Positions 8,043 through 14,730 are shown, numbered from the stretch's first letter. The stretch is DNA of 15,804 nucleotides from Lachnospiraceae bacterium UBA3401 (GCA_002358575.1 DEPD01000027.1:1-15804); one strand, 5' to 3'. The notes: a model not told the origin generated them from the letters alone. Made by a program: numbers and translations.

Positions 8043-8235
8043 TGAAAAATATAAAGAGAAAACTTTTCTACGGCGTTTGGCAAATTGTGGCGCATTGGGA
8101 TACGGGGATTTGTCAAATGCTGTTAAATATTGCTGAAATGCCTTGAATTATCAGTGTTTCTGCGATATTTCAAGCTTTATTTACTGTATAAACTAGCATA
8201 TGATTTAACTACAAGAACGAAGGGAGAATGAAATA

Positions 8236-8910
8236 ATGCAAGAGACATTAAAGACAAAAAATGGGTATCATGAGCAGGTGATTGAAAATAATCAGGTGAC
8301 AGTCATGGGTGAGATTGTGAGTGAGTTCTCATTTAGCCATGAAATATTTGGCGAGGGCTTTTATATGGTAGACATTCAGGTGGCGAGGTTGTCTGAATCC
8401 ATGGATATTATCCCAGTGATGATTTCAGAGAGACTGCTCGATGTAAGTGGGGACTATAGAGGTATGATGGTGGTAGTAAATGGTCAGTTCCGTTCCTACA
8501 ACCGGCATGAGGAGCACAAAAATAAACTGGTTCTCTCTGTATTTGCAAGGGAAATTGAATTTGTGGAGGAAATCAGCGAGAATATTAAAACGAATCAGAT
8601 TTTCCTTGATGGTTATGTTTGCAAGGAACCTGTATATAGAAAGACTCCTCTGGGGCGTGAGATTGCAGACCTGCTGCTGGCAGTCAACCGTCCATATGGA
8701 AAGTCAGATTATATCCCTTGTATCTGCTGGGGAAGGAATGCCCGCTATGCATCGAATTTCGAGGTGGGAGAGCGCTGTTTGGTATGGGGGCGTATTCAGT
8801 CAAGAGAGTATATGAAGAAAATTTCAGAGGAAGAACTGGAGAAGCGTATTGCTTATGAAGTTTCTGTCAGCAAGCTAGAACTTCCGGAGGAGGATACAGA
8901 GGAAGTATAA
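8236..8910 (+). CDS. single-stranded DNA-binding-like protein with two apparent OB folds
   Basis: Residues 121-215 of this 224-residue protein read as an SSB OB fold: IFLDGYVCKEPVYRKTPLG, ADLLLAVNR, and DYIPCICWGRNARYA, then GERCLVWGRIQSREY. This matches the strand order and WGR-type motif of bacterial SSB proteins. Residues 20-112 (VTVMGEIVSEFSFSHEIFGE ... VVVNGQFRSYN) look like a second, diverged OB fold of the same plan. The C-terminus is acidic (PEEDTEEV) but lacks the DDIPF partner-binding tip of canonical SSB, and the protein is longer than usual. It is therefore probably not the housekeeping SSB but a paralogue found in Clostridia. Start at 8236 follows GGGAGA. Single gene, followed 55 bases later by a separate promoter. 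Confidence 0.75.
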   Translation: MQETLKTKNGYHEQVIENNQVTVMGEIVSEFSFSHEIFGEGFYMVDIQVARLSESMDIIPVMISERLLDVSGDYRGMMVVVNGQFRSYNRHEEHKNKLVLSVFAREIEFVEEISENIKTNQIFLDGYVCKEPVYRKTPLGREIADLLLAVNRPYGKSDYIPCICWGRNARYASNFEVGERCLVWGRIQSREYMKKISEEELEKRIAYEVSVSKLELPEEDTEEV

Positions 8911-8964
8911 ATCGTACAGTTTTTGAGTGGCCAAGTTACATTGTGTTAGATAGATAATAAAAAG

Positions 8965-8993
8965 TTGCAAAATCCTGTATGTTATGCTATTAT
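8965..8993 (+). promoter_or_regulatory. promoter of the CobA-like gene
   Basis: TTGCAA (8965-8970), a 17-base spacer and TATTAT (8988-8993). Transcription would begin near 9000, leaving a leader of about 65 bases to the ATG at 9065 and making the in-frame ATG at 9008 nearly leaderless and unlikely as the start. Confidence 0.7.
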
Positions 8994-9064
8994 TTTCGGA
9001 GTGATGAATGTTCATATCTGCGCAGGCGATGCAGTTACGAGGAAAGGGCATAAGGGATAGATTT

Positions 9065-9556
9065 ATGAAAAAAGGAATAATACAAGTGTACAGTGGTGAA
9101 GAATACGATAAATCTGCCATGGTGCTCGGAAGAGCGATTCAGATTGCGAGTACAGGCAGGGATGTGGTGATTATCAATTTCCTAAAGAGAAATCAAAATG
9201 AAGCTTTTCTCAAACGGATGGAGCCAGAAATTAAGATTTTCCGTTTTGAGAAAAATGCAGTAGAGTTTGCACAACTTTCTGACGAGCATAAGCAGGAGGA
9301 AATTCATAATATAAAAAATGGGCTGAATTTTGCCAAGAAAGTTCTTACGACAGGAGAATGTGGTTTGTTGATTCTGGATGAAGTGCTTGGATTGATAGAT
9401 AATGGGATTATAACCATTGAGGATTTGCATCACATTCTGGGGGCAAAATCAGAAGATGTGGATATTATCCTGACAGGGGTACATCTCAATGATGATGTGT
9501 GTCAGCTTGCCGATAAGATTTTTAAGATTGAGACAGTTAACTATAAAGTATATTAG
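9065..9556 (+). CDS. CobA/BtuR-like (cobalamin adenosyltransferase family) ATPase homologue with altered P-loop
   Basis: The 163-residue product has the overall plan of the CobA/CobO/BtuR family, which adenosylates corrinoids: an opening KKGIIQVYSG, a Walker B-like LLILDEV at 101-107, and IILTG near 134-138. Active members have a GDGKGKT-type P-loop after the QVYTG stretch. Here that loop is GEEYDKS (11-17), which keeps the Lys and Ser but loses the inner glycines. The family's C-terminal motif (HPYxxGIxARxGIE) is also missing; the protein ends soon after KIFKIETV. No cobalamin genes are nearby. It may be a non-catalytic or repurposed paralogue rather than a true adenosyltransferase. Start 9065 is chosen from an AGGGA site seven bases upstream; ATG 9008 is an alternative. 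A hairpin terminator follows directly. Confidence 0.7.
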   Translation: MKKGIIQVYSGEEYDKSAMVLGRAIQIASTGRDVVIINFLKRNQNEAFLKRMEPEIKIFRFEKNAVEFAQLSDEHKQEEIHNIKNGLNFAKKVLTTGECGLLILDEVLGLIDNGIITIEDLHHILGAKSEDVDIILTGVHLNDDVCQLADKIFKIETVNYKVY

Positions 9557-9564
9557 GAATTGAC

Positions 9565-9589
9565 AAGGAGCTATTTGAGCTCCTTTGTT
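9565..9589 (+). terminator. terminator of the CobA-like gene
   Basis: AAGGAGCT (9565-9572) and AGCTCCTT (9578-9585) form a perfect 8-bp stem with a five-base loop, followed by a short T-rich tract, starting 9 bases past the stop codon. Confidence 0.75.
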
Positions 9590-9614
9590 GCTATGATAAA
9601 AATCTGTTTTTTGG

Positions 9615-9643
9615 TTGACAGTGCGCATAATAGGATATATAAT
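9615..9643 (+). promoter_or_regulatory. consensus promoter of the dap operon
   Basis: TTGACA (9615-9620), exactly 17 bases, then TATAAT (9638-9643): a perfect sigma-A consensus. Transcription would start near 9650, just before the riboswitch. A maximal promoter fits control by attenuation downstream. Confidence 0.9.
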
Positions 9644-9659
9644 AAGATAACATAAAAAA

Positions 9660-9876
9660 GATAGAGGTTGCGTTTTTTATCAGTACTTTAGAAAATCATG
9701 GAGGACTATCAAGGCTTAGTACAGGTTTCCATGATACAAGGTTTCCGAGGTGGCAGGCACCGTTTTAGGGAGAGGGAAAGGGAAAAACGCCGAAAGCAGA
9801 GGTTTCCTGAGGACTAGCTGCTTGGGCATGTGGTTAAGAGCTGCATGACTGTCATCAACAGATGGAGCGCTATCGT
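9660..9876 (+). ncRNA. lysine riboswitch (L-box)
   Basis: This leader aligns by eye with the L-box family. It opens with GATAGAGGTTGCG (compare GATAGAGGTGCGA of B. subtilis lysC), has the core CGCCGAAAGCAG, the later CTGCTTGGGCATG and CATGACTGTCATCAACAG, and closes with GGAGCGCTATC. P1 is formed by GATAG (9660-9664) and CTATC (9870-9874); a P4-like stem joins AGCAG and CTGCT. Lysine binding would favour termination at 9928-9961, shutting off the operon. The position before dapA and dapB fits exactly. Confidence 0.92.
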
Positions 9877-9927
9877 TTTTTGCCAGAGCTAGTTTGATAC
9901 TAGTATATGGCATTGTGTGGATAGAGT

Positions 9928-9961
9928 ACCGGCCGTCTATTGATTAGATGATCGGTTTTTT
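9928..9961 (+). terminator. riboswitch-controlled intrinsic terminator (attenuator)
   Basis: ACCGGCCGTCTA pairs with TAGATGATCGGT across a TTGAT loop (one mismatch and two G-U pairs), followed at once by six T and TCTTT-type sequence. It lies between the riboswitch aptamer and the dapA ribosome binding site and so is the expression platform. I could not see a convincing antiterminator; CTATC of P1 could alternatively pair with GATAG at 9920-9924. Confidence 0.85.
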
Positions 9962-9999
9962 CTTTGCAGGTCAGTATATTATTTAAGGAGGAAATTTCT

Positions 10000-10884
10000 A
10001 TGTCTATATTCAAGGGAGCAGGTGTTGCGATTGTTACACCGATGAAACCGGATGGGGAAGTAAATTACGAGGCTTTTGCGAAGCTAATCGAGTTCCAAAT
10101 TGCGAACAAAACAGATGCAATCATTGTGTGTGGGACGACAGGTGAGGCGTCAACACTTACACATGAGGAACATTTAGATTGTATTCGTTTCTGTGTAAAG
10201 CAGGTTGACAAGCGGATTCCAGTGATTGCAGGAACAGGTTCAAACTGTACAAAAACGGCAATTTATCTCTCTCAAGAAGCAGAGAGAGCAGGGGCGAACG
10301 GATTGCTTCTGGTAACGCCTTATTATAATAAGGCAACACAGAATGGTTTGTATGAGCACTTTAAAATGATTGCTGAGTCTGTAAAAATACCTGTGATTTT
10401 ATACAATGTACCAGCAAGAACGGGCTGCAATATTATGCCGGCGACGATTGTGCGCCTTTGCAGAGATGTTGAGAATATTGTCGGTGTAAAGGAAGCGAGC
10501 GGAGATATTTCGCAGGTAGCGAAATTGATGGCAATGGCTGATGGTTGTGTGGATTTGTACTCAGGAAATGACAATCAGATTGTACCACTTCTTTCTCTTG
10601 GTGGAAAAGGGGTTATTTCTGTGCTTTCCAATGTTGCACCAGAACAGACACATAATATCTGCCAGCTTTACTTTGACGGAAAGACAGAGGAGAGCTGTAA
10701 GGAGCAGTTAAGGGCAATAGAGCTTTTTGAGGCGCTGTTTTGCGAGGTGAACCCAATCCCGGTAAAGAAGGCAGTGAATTTAATTGGTATGGAGGGCGGT
10801 GCGCTCAGAAGACCTTTGACAGAGATGGAACCTGCAAATGTTGAGCGGCTTGAGAAAGCGATGAAAAATTACGGGATTTTATAG
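10000..10884 (+). CDS. dapA: 4-hydroxy-tetrahydrodipicolinate synthase
   Basis: DapA condenses pyruvate with aspartate semialdehyde, the first committed step to diaminopimelate and lysine. The 294-residue TIM-barrel protein shows GTTGE (45-49), YNVPARTG with the catalytic Tyr135 and Arg140, and the Schiff-base Lys164 in GVKEASG, plus the SGND stretch. Length is typical. The start at 10000 follows AAGGAGGA with close spacing; an in-frame upstream start at 9964 falls in the terminator tract and is unlikely. It is the first gene of dapA-dapB-hisA behind a lysine riboswitch. In a Gram-positive organism the product also feeds the cell wall, and dipicolinate if it sporulates. Confidence 0.97.
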   Translation: MSIFKGAGVAIVTPMKPDGEVNYEAFAKLIEFQIANKTDAIIVCGTTGEASTLTHEEHLDCIRFCVKQVDKRIPVIAGTGSNCTKTAIYLSQEAERAGANGLLLVTPYYNKATQNGLYEHFKMIAESVKIPVILYNVPARTGCNIMPATIVRLCRDVENIVGVKEASGDISQVAKLMAMADGCVDLYSGNDNQIVPLLSLGGKGVISVLSNVAPEQTHNICQLYFDGKTEESCKEQLRAIELFEALFCEVNPIPVKKAVNLIGMEGGALRRPLTEMEPANVERLEKAMKNYGIL

Positions 10885-10930
10885 GGGAATTGCTGGAAGA
10901 GAACAAAAGCAGGAAAGGATACGATAAGAG

Positions 10931-11683
10931 ATGACTAGGGTAATAATGCATGGTTGCAATGGAAAAATGGGACAGATGATAACCGGAATTATAGCTTCGG
11001 ATCCTGAGATAGAGATTGTGGCGGGTATTGATGCATCAGACCACATTAAAAATGCATATCCCGTGTTTCACAGCATTGATGCGTGTGATGTGGCAGCAGA
11101 TGTTGTGATAGATTTTTGCGTAGCGCAGGCAGTTGATGGACTTCTTGATTATTGTGTGGAGCGTCAGATACCATGTGTACTCTGTACAACTGGACTTTCT
11201 GAAACGCAGCTTGCACATGTGGAGGAGGCTTCGCAGAAAGTGGCGATTTTGAAATCTGCAAATATGTCACTAGGGATTAATATGTTACTAAAACTCTTAA
11301 AAGAAGCAGCAGAAATATTAGTTCCTGCTGGATTTGATATTGAGATTGTGGAAAAACATCACAATTTAAAGGTGGATGCGCCAAGTGGTACAGCGCTTGC
11401 ACTTGCAGATAGTATTAATGAATCATTTGACAATGAATATGAGTATGTTTATGATAGAAGTCAGGTACGAGCAAAGCGCACAGACAAGGAGATTGGCATT
11501 AGTGCGGTGAGAGGCGGTACAATTGTTGGCGATCATGATGTGATTTTTGCAGGTGAGGATGAGGTGATTACTTTTTCTCATCGAGCATATTCCAAAGCAC
11601 TGTTTGGAAAAGGTGCTGTTCAGGCAGCGAAGTTCTTAAAAGGAAAGCCTGCCGGTAGATATGACATGAAAGATGTGGTGTAG
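10931..11683 (+). CDS. dapB: 4-hydroxy-tetrahydrodipicolinate reductase
   Basis: DapB reduces the DapA product with NAD(P)H. The 250-residue protein has the Rossmann motif GCNGKMGQ (8-15), CTTG near 85-88, and the signature EKHHNLKVDAPSGTA (141-155), with the His pair and Lys147 that bind and protonate the substrate. Length matches the family. It lies 46 bases after dapA with an AAAGGA-type site somewhat far from the ATG, and is followed after only 5 bases by the HisA-like gene. Expression should follow the upstream lysine riboswitch, as no promoter or terminator is evident between the genes. Confidence 0.97.
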   Translation: MTRVIMHGCNGKMGQMITGIIASDPEIEIVAGIDASDHIKNAYPVFHSIDACDVAADVVIDFCVAQAVDGLLDYCVERQIPCVLCTTGLSETQLAHVEEASQKVAILKSANMSLGINMLLKLLKEAAEILVPAGFDIEIVEKHHNLKVDAPSGTALALADSINESFDNEYEYVYDRSQVRAKRTDKEIGISAVRGGTIVGDHDVIFAGEDEVITFSHRAYSKALFGKGAVQAAKFLKGKPAGRYDMKDVV

Positions 11684-11688
11684 GACAG

Positions 11689-12483
11689 ATGCAATTTCGG
11701 CCATGTATCGATATTCATAATGGGCAGGTGAAACAGATTGTTGGTAGTTCCCTAATGGATAAAGGAGACCATGCAGAAGAAAATTTTGTGGCGACAAAGG
11801 ATGCTGCATATTATGCAGAATTATATCAGAAAAATGGGATTTGGGGCGGACATATTATTCTTCTAAATCCTGCATCTAGCCCTTATTATGAAGCGACAAG
11901 GGCGCAGGCAATGCGAGCGCTCTCAGCATATCCAGGTGGACTTCAGATTGGAGGCGGTGTTACGGCCGAAAATGCAAAAGAATATCTGGATGCGGGCGCT
12001 TCTCATGTGATAGTGACTTCCTATGTATTTCAGGATGGCAAAGTAAATACGGCACATCTGGACAAGATTTGTCGTGCTGTAGGAAAAGCGCATCTTGTGT
12101 TGGATTTGAGCTGTCGCATGAAAGATGGAAAGTATTATATTGTGACGGATCGCTGGCAGAAATTTACAGATGTGAGCATAAACAACAGTACGCTTAATTT
12201 GTTGCGAGGATACTGTGATGAATTTTTGATTCATGCCGTGGATGTGGAAGGGAAGTGTCAGGGAATTGAACAAGCGCTTGTCCAACAGCTTGGAGAGTGG
12301 TGCAGTGCGTATGACAATGAGGTAATTACTTATGCGGGCGGCGTACACAGTTATGAAGATATTGAACTTTTGAAAAGGCTTGGGCGCGGGAATATTAACG
12401 TGACGATTGGGAGTGCTCTTAATATATTTGGCGGGAAACTTGCTTTTGATGAGGTGATTCAAAGAATTAGAAAAGCTTCGTGA
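11689..12483 (+). CDS. hisA: eukaryotic-type HisA (ProFAR isomerase, HIS6-like)
   Basis: HisA isomerises ProFAR to PRFAR, the fourth step of histidine synthesis, on a (beta/alpha)8 barrel. The 264-residue protein follows the eukaryotic branch, typified by yeast HIS6, rather than the usual bacterial one. It has CIDIHNGQVKQIVG with Asp8, SHVIVTSYVFQDG, VLDLSCRMKDG with the second catalytic Asp139, RWQKFTDV, DEFLIHAVDVEG, YAGGVHSYEDI and GSALNIFGGKL. Ordinary bacterial HisA opens with IDLKGGK-type sequence and is about 240 residues. Both catalytic aspartates and the phosphate-binding glycine motifs are kept, so it is probably active. It lies 5 bases after dapB, so it should be co-transcribed under the lysine riboswitch. 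No other his gene is in the window. The stop codon is inside the terminator stem. Confidence 0.9.
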   Translation: MQFRPCIDIHNGQVKQIVGSSLMDKGDHAEENFVATKDAAYYAELYQKNGIWGGHIILLNPASSPYYEATRAQAMRALSAYPGGLQIGGGVTAENAKEYLDAGASHVIVTSYVFQDGKVNTAHLDKICRAVGKAHLVLDLSCRMKDGKYYIVTDRWQKFTDVSINNSTLNLLRGYCDEFLIHAVDVEGKCQGIEQALVQQLGEWCSAYDNEVITYAGGVHSYEDIELLKRLGRGNINVTIGSALNIFGGKLAFDEVIQRIRKAS

Positions 12484-12502
12484 GGAAATCACGAAGCTTT
12501 TT
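12471..12502 (+). terminator. terminator of the dapA-dapB-hisA operon
   Basis: AAAAGCTTCGTGA (12471-12483) pairs perfectly with TCACGAAGCTTTT (12489-12501) across GGAAA. The left arm encodes the last codons and the TGA of hisA, and the right arm runs into the T-tract. The A-rich start of the left arm means it could also act on minus-strand transcripts from the GNAT gene. Confidence 0.88.
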
Positions 12503-12589
12503 GTACAATAGATTTACTCTCTTTTCGAAAAAATGTTCCCTTGCGCCCACCCAATCATTCTCCAAACTGGATTTTACTTTAACTTTCTC

Positions 12590-13033
12590 TTATATTCTCT
12601 TGCGGAACCAAAACGATAACTTTTGATAGCCCAAATGCTCATAAAACTCGTGCGCACCTGTCCGTTGGAAACCTGATGCAAGTCCAATAAGTGAGATGTT
12701 TCGCTCACCTGCCAGCTTTTCAACACGTTCCATCAGCATTTTTCCTATACCGCAGTGCTGAAATTCAGGCAAAACAGCAAGTCCGTTCACTTTAATGTAT
12801 CCGTTTGGCGGATCGATCGCTAAAGTTTCAACGGTGGTAACGAGACCAACAACATTGTCGTTCGCGTCGGCAACAAATGTGCAGTAGCGGCTATCGCCTT
12901 TCATCTTCTCACAAGTTTTGGCAACCGTTTCATCAGTTACCGACGAAAAGCCAAGCACATCATGCCAGATTGCTGCTACGGATGTGTAATCTTTACTTTC
13001 AATTTCTCTTATAACAATGTCCATGTGAATCAT
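12590..13033 (-). CDS. GNAT-family N-acetyltransferase
   Basis: The 147-residue protein has the GNAT fold: motif A reads VNGLAVLPEFQHCGIGKMLM (82-101), with the acetyl-CoA pyrophosphate loop QHCGIG (92-97), and motif B ends in FYEHLGY (130-136). Acetyl-CoA is the expected donor; the acceptor cannot be told from sequence. Two starts are possible: ATG at 13033 (GAGGGAGG close upstream) or ATG at 13024 (GGAGG eleven bases upstream). It is downstream of the cold-shock gene on the same strand, with 132 bases between them, so it may be separate or expressed by read-through. Confidence 0.88.
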   Translation of the reverse strand: MIHMDIVIREIESKDYTSVAAIWHDVLGFSSVTDETVAKTCEKMKGDSRYCTFVADANDNVVGLVTTVETLAIDPPNGYIKVNGLAVLPEFQHCGIGKMLMERVEKLAGERNISLIGLASGFQRTGAHEFYEHLGYQKLSFWFRKRI

Positions 13034-13088
13034 TGCCTCCCTCTGTAAATTCCAGTTTATATATGCCTGATTAAAAAATATTTGCCGA

Positions 13089-13130
13089 CTACCCGCAATG
13101 TCTATTTATAGGCTCGTTTTCAGTGGGTAG
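13089..13130 (-). other. inverted repeat between the cold-shock and GNAT genes
   Basis: CTACCC (13089-13094) and GGGTAG (13125-13130) enclose a long loop, and TGTCTA/TAGACA within the region offers a competing pairing. On the minus strand a T-rich tract follows, so it may end the cold-shock transcript, but the loop is long for a terminator. Confidence 0.35.
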
Positions 13131-13165
13131 ACAATTTCGAAAAGGGAGTAGATTTATATGCAATC

Positions 13166-13366
13166 TTATAATTTTGTTACGTTGACTGCCTGAGGACCTT
13201 TTTCGCTATTTACAATTTCAAATGTTACGTTAGCGCCCTCGTCAAGGGATTTGAAACCGTCCATTACAAGTCCAGAGTAATGTACAAACACATCATTTCC
13301 AGCCTCATCAGAGATAAAACCGTATCCCTTTTGGTTATTAAACCATTTTACTGTACCTTTGTTCAT
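13166..13366 (-). CDS. cold-shock protein (CspA family)
   Basis: A 66-residue single cold-shock domain: GTVKWFN start, RNP1 KGYGFI (13-18) and RNP2 VFVHY (26-30), ending in the usual GPQAVNV strand. Such proteins bind single-stranded RNA and DNA and melt RNA structure. The start at 13366 is preceded by GGGAGG with eight-base spacing; in-frame codons upstream to 13411 precede that site and belong to the leader. A leader of about 95 bases with two hairpins follows a good promoter, as in many cold-shock genes. Confidence 0.95.
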   Translation of the reverse strand: MNKGTVKWFNNQKGYGFISDEAGNDVFVHYSGLVMDGFKSLDEGANVTFEIVNSEKGPQAVNVTKL

Positions 13367-13396
13367 TACAGATACCTCCCAATAATAATTCAGTAG

Positions 13397-13459
13397 TGCA
13401 GTGTTTTGCACTGCAACAATAAGATCTGTAGAATCTATATTAGTTAATTTTTCTACAGC
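13397..13459 (-). promoter_or_regulatory. structured leader of the cold-shock gene
   Basis: Two stems lie in the untranslated leader: TGCAGTG/CACTGCA (13397-13403 with 13409-13415) and CTGTAGAA/TTCTACAG (13426-13433 with 13452-13459, perfect 8 bp). Both precede the GGAGG site on the minus transcript. Cold-shock leaders are known to fold in temperature-dependent ways; whether these do is inference. Confidence 0.6.
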
Positions 13460-13468
13460 TCCTTAATA

Positions 13469-13497
13469 GAATATCACAGTGCATTGCAAAAGTAAAG
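13469..13497 (-). promoter_or_regulatory. promoter of the cold-shock gene
   Basis: Minus-strand TTTACT (plus 13492-13497), 17-base spacer, TATTCT (plus 13469-13474). Reasonable sigma-A match about 100 bases before the start codon. Confidence 0.6.
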
Positions 13498-13527
13498 ATA
13501 TTCTGTTATTGCTAAATAATAAAATAG

Positions 13528-13578
13528 TAAGGAATTGTTCAGAAATAACTTTTGAATAGTTCCTTAGTCTATTTCTGA
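13528..13578. repeat. two interleaved inverted repeats (pseudoknot-capable)
   Basis: Stem A: 13528-13541 with 13553-13566 (TAAGGAA/TTCCTTA and TTCA/TGAA around three unpaired bases). Stem B: TCAGAAATA (13539-13547) with TATTTCTGA (13570-13578), perfect 9 bp. The 5' arm of B lies mostly in the loop of A, so they either compete or form an H-type pseudoknot. This is the main content of the 319-base gap between the cold-shock and LytM-like genes, beyond the cold-shock leader and promoter. Confidence 0.6.
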
Positions 13579-13685
13579 TAACTTATTTTATATAAAAGGG
13601 TATTTATTTTTTTCATTTTATGATAGAATAGTTCAAATTACAATTTGGAGAATATTGTAGGTCTTTGTGGGAGGACAGAGAAGAG

Positions 13686-14399
13686 ATGGAAAAGAAAGAC
13701 AGAACTCATTACAAAGTATTGATTGTGCCAGAACACGAAAGAAATGAAACCAAACAGTTTTCGGCTAGTTTGGAGGTTTTTGTTGTTTTTTTTGGAGCAA
13801 TCACACTGCTGATGATTGCTGCATTGACATATTGTTATCTTTTGACAGGAGAGCGAAATACATCAAACAAGCGTATGAAATCTTATCAAGTGCAGAGTGA
13901 GGAGCTTGCAAGACAAAATACAGATTTAATGAAAGAAAATAAGGAATTAAAGGAAAAGGTTACAATTCTTAGCGATACAGTGAACAATAAAGTGCATCAA
14001 GAGGAAAGGCGGGAGGCCGAGAAGATACAATCTTATATTCCTACGGGTTTTCCAATGAAAGGGGCTGCTTCGTACAATGAAGAAGAAAAAGAATTGGATG
14101 GAAATCCTGCTGTAATTTTTCAGGCTTCTGCTGGGACAAGCGTGGTAGCCACAGCAAATGGCACTGTCTCCTCGATTGCCGGTAGCACAGAAGCAGGTTA
14201 TATTATTATGATTGACCACAGCAACGGATATTATACGGTATACCGAAACAATGCAGAACCACGCGTGAAAGAAGGAGACAGTGTTACTGTTGAGACAACG
14301 CTTTTTCATATAGAAACCGGAAACGAAACGTTGGGGTATCAGATTATTCAGGAAACGAAATTTATCGATCCTTTAAGCCTTATGGATATCAGTGGTTGA
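13686..14399 (+). CDS. membrane-anchored coiled-coil protein with degenerate LytM/M23 domain
   Basis: The 237-residue protein has a short cytoplasmic basic N-terminus, one membrane segment at about 29-53, a charged coiled-coil region at about 60-118 and a LytM-like beta domain at about 140-230 (GTSVVATANGTVSSI, GYIIMIDHSNGYYTVY, VKEGDSV). Active M23 endopeptidases carry an H...D pair and a terminal HxH for zinc; here the HxH position reads LGYQI and the N-terminal His is absent. It is therefore probably a non-enzymatic regulator or scaffold, as known for EnvC-type activators and SpoIIQ-like proteins. The start at 13686 has GGGAGG about 11 bases upstream; a TTG at 13665 is an in-frame alternative. 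Its 3' end overlaps the convergent yerC gene by 27 bases. Confidence 0.82.
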   Translation: MEKKDRTHYKVLIVPEHERNETKQFSASLEVFVVFFGAITLLMIAALTYCYLLTGERNTSNKRMKSYQVQSEELARQNTDLMKENKELKEKVTILSDTVNNKVHQEERREAEKIQSYIPTGFPMKGAASYNEEEKELDGNPAVIFQASAGTSVVATANGTVSSIAGSTEAGYIIMIDHSNGYYTVYRNNAEPRVKEGDSVTVETTLFHIETGNETLGYQIIQETKFIDPLSLMDISG

Positions 14400-14696
14400 T
14401 TTGGATTTGGCGCGGTCGAGGCGTTCAAAAATCAGTTCATAACCATCACTTCCATAATTTAAAGAGCGGTTTACGCGGCTGATGGTTGCGGTCGAGGCGC
14501 CTGTTTTTTCTGCAATTTCCAGATAGGTTTTATGATCGCGCAGCATCGTGGCAACTTCAAACCGCTGAGAGAGCGAGAGCAGCTCGTTGACAGTGCACAG
14601 GTCTTCGAGAAAATTATAGCTCTCCTCTTTGGTTTTGAGACAGAGCAAGGCGTCAATTAAATGGTCTACAGCGTCGGTTTTTATTTTTTTATTCAT
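14373..14696 (-). CDS. yerC: YerC/YecD-type TrpR-like DNA-binding protein
   Basis: This 107-residue helical protein matches the YerC/YecD family of TrpR-related proteins. It has DHLIDALLCLKTKEESYNFL, then a TrpR-like core LCTVNELLSLSQRFEVATML, and a helix-turn-helix at about 55-80 (YLEIAEKTGASTATISRVNR). The family is widespread in Firmicutes, but its targets are poorly known. The start at 14696 follows GGAGG with seven-base spacing; the open frame continues upstream through promoter sequence and is not coding. A promoter and two dyads lie just upstream, which suggests autoregulation. Its 3' end overlaps the convergent LytM-like gene. Confidence 0.9.
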   Translation of the reverse strand: MNKKIKTDAVDHLIDALLCLKTKEESYNFLEDLCTVNELLSLSQRFEVATMLRDHKTYLEIAEKTGASTATISRVNRSLNYGSDGYELIFERLDRAKSKSTTDIHKA

Positions 14697-14730
14697 TGTT
14701 TTACCTCCATAGAACAAATAGGATATGTTT

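Noticed and set aside
9008..9064. N-terminal extension of the CobA-like protein from ATG 9008
   Set aside because: It would start about 8 bases after the predicted transcription start with no ribosome binding site, whereas ATG 9065 has one and begins at the family's usual start.
9716..9913. Minus-strand frame across the dapA leader
   Set aside because: It is antisense to the lysine riboswitch, whose conserved blocks explain the sequence.
9889..9924. Definite antiterminator of the lysine riboswitch
   Set aside because: CTAG/CTAG at 9889-9903 and GATAG at 9920-9924 offer only short pairings that do not clearly overlap the terminator arm.
11923..12492. 189-codon minus-strand frame opposite hisA
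   Set aside because: The plus frame matches HIS6-type HisA end to end; the minus frame has no recognised motif.
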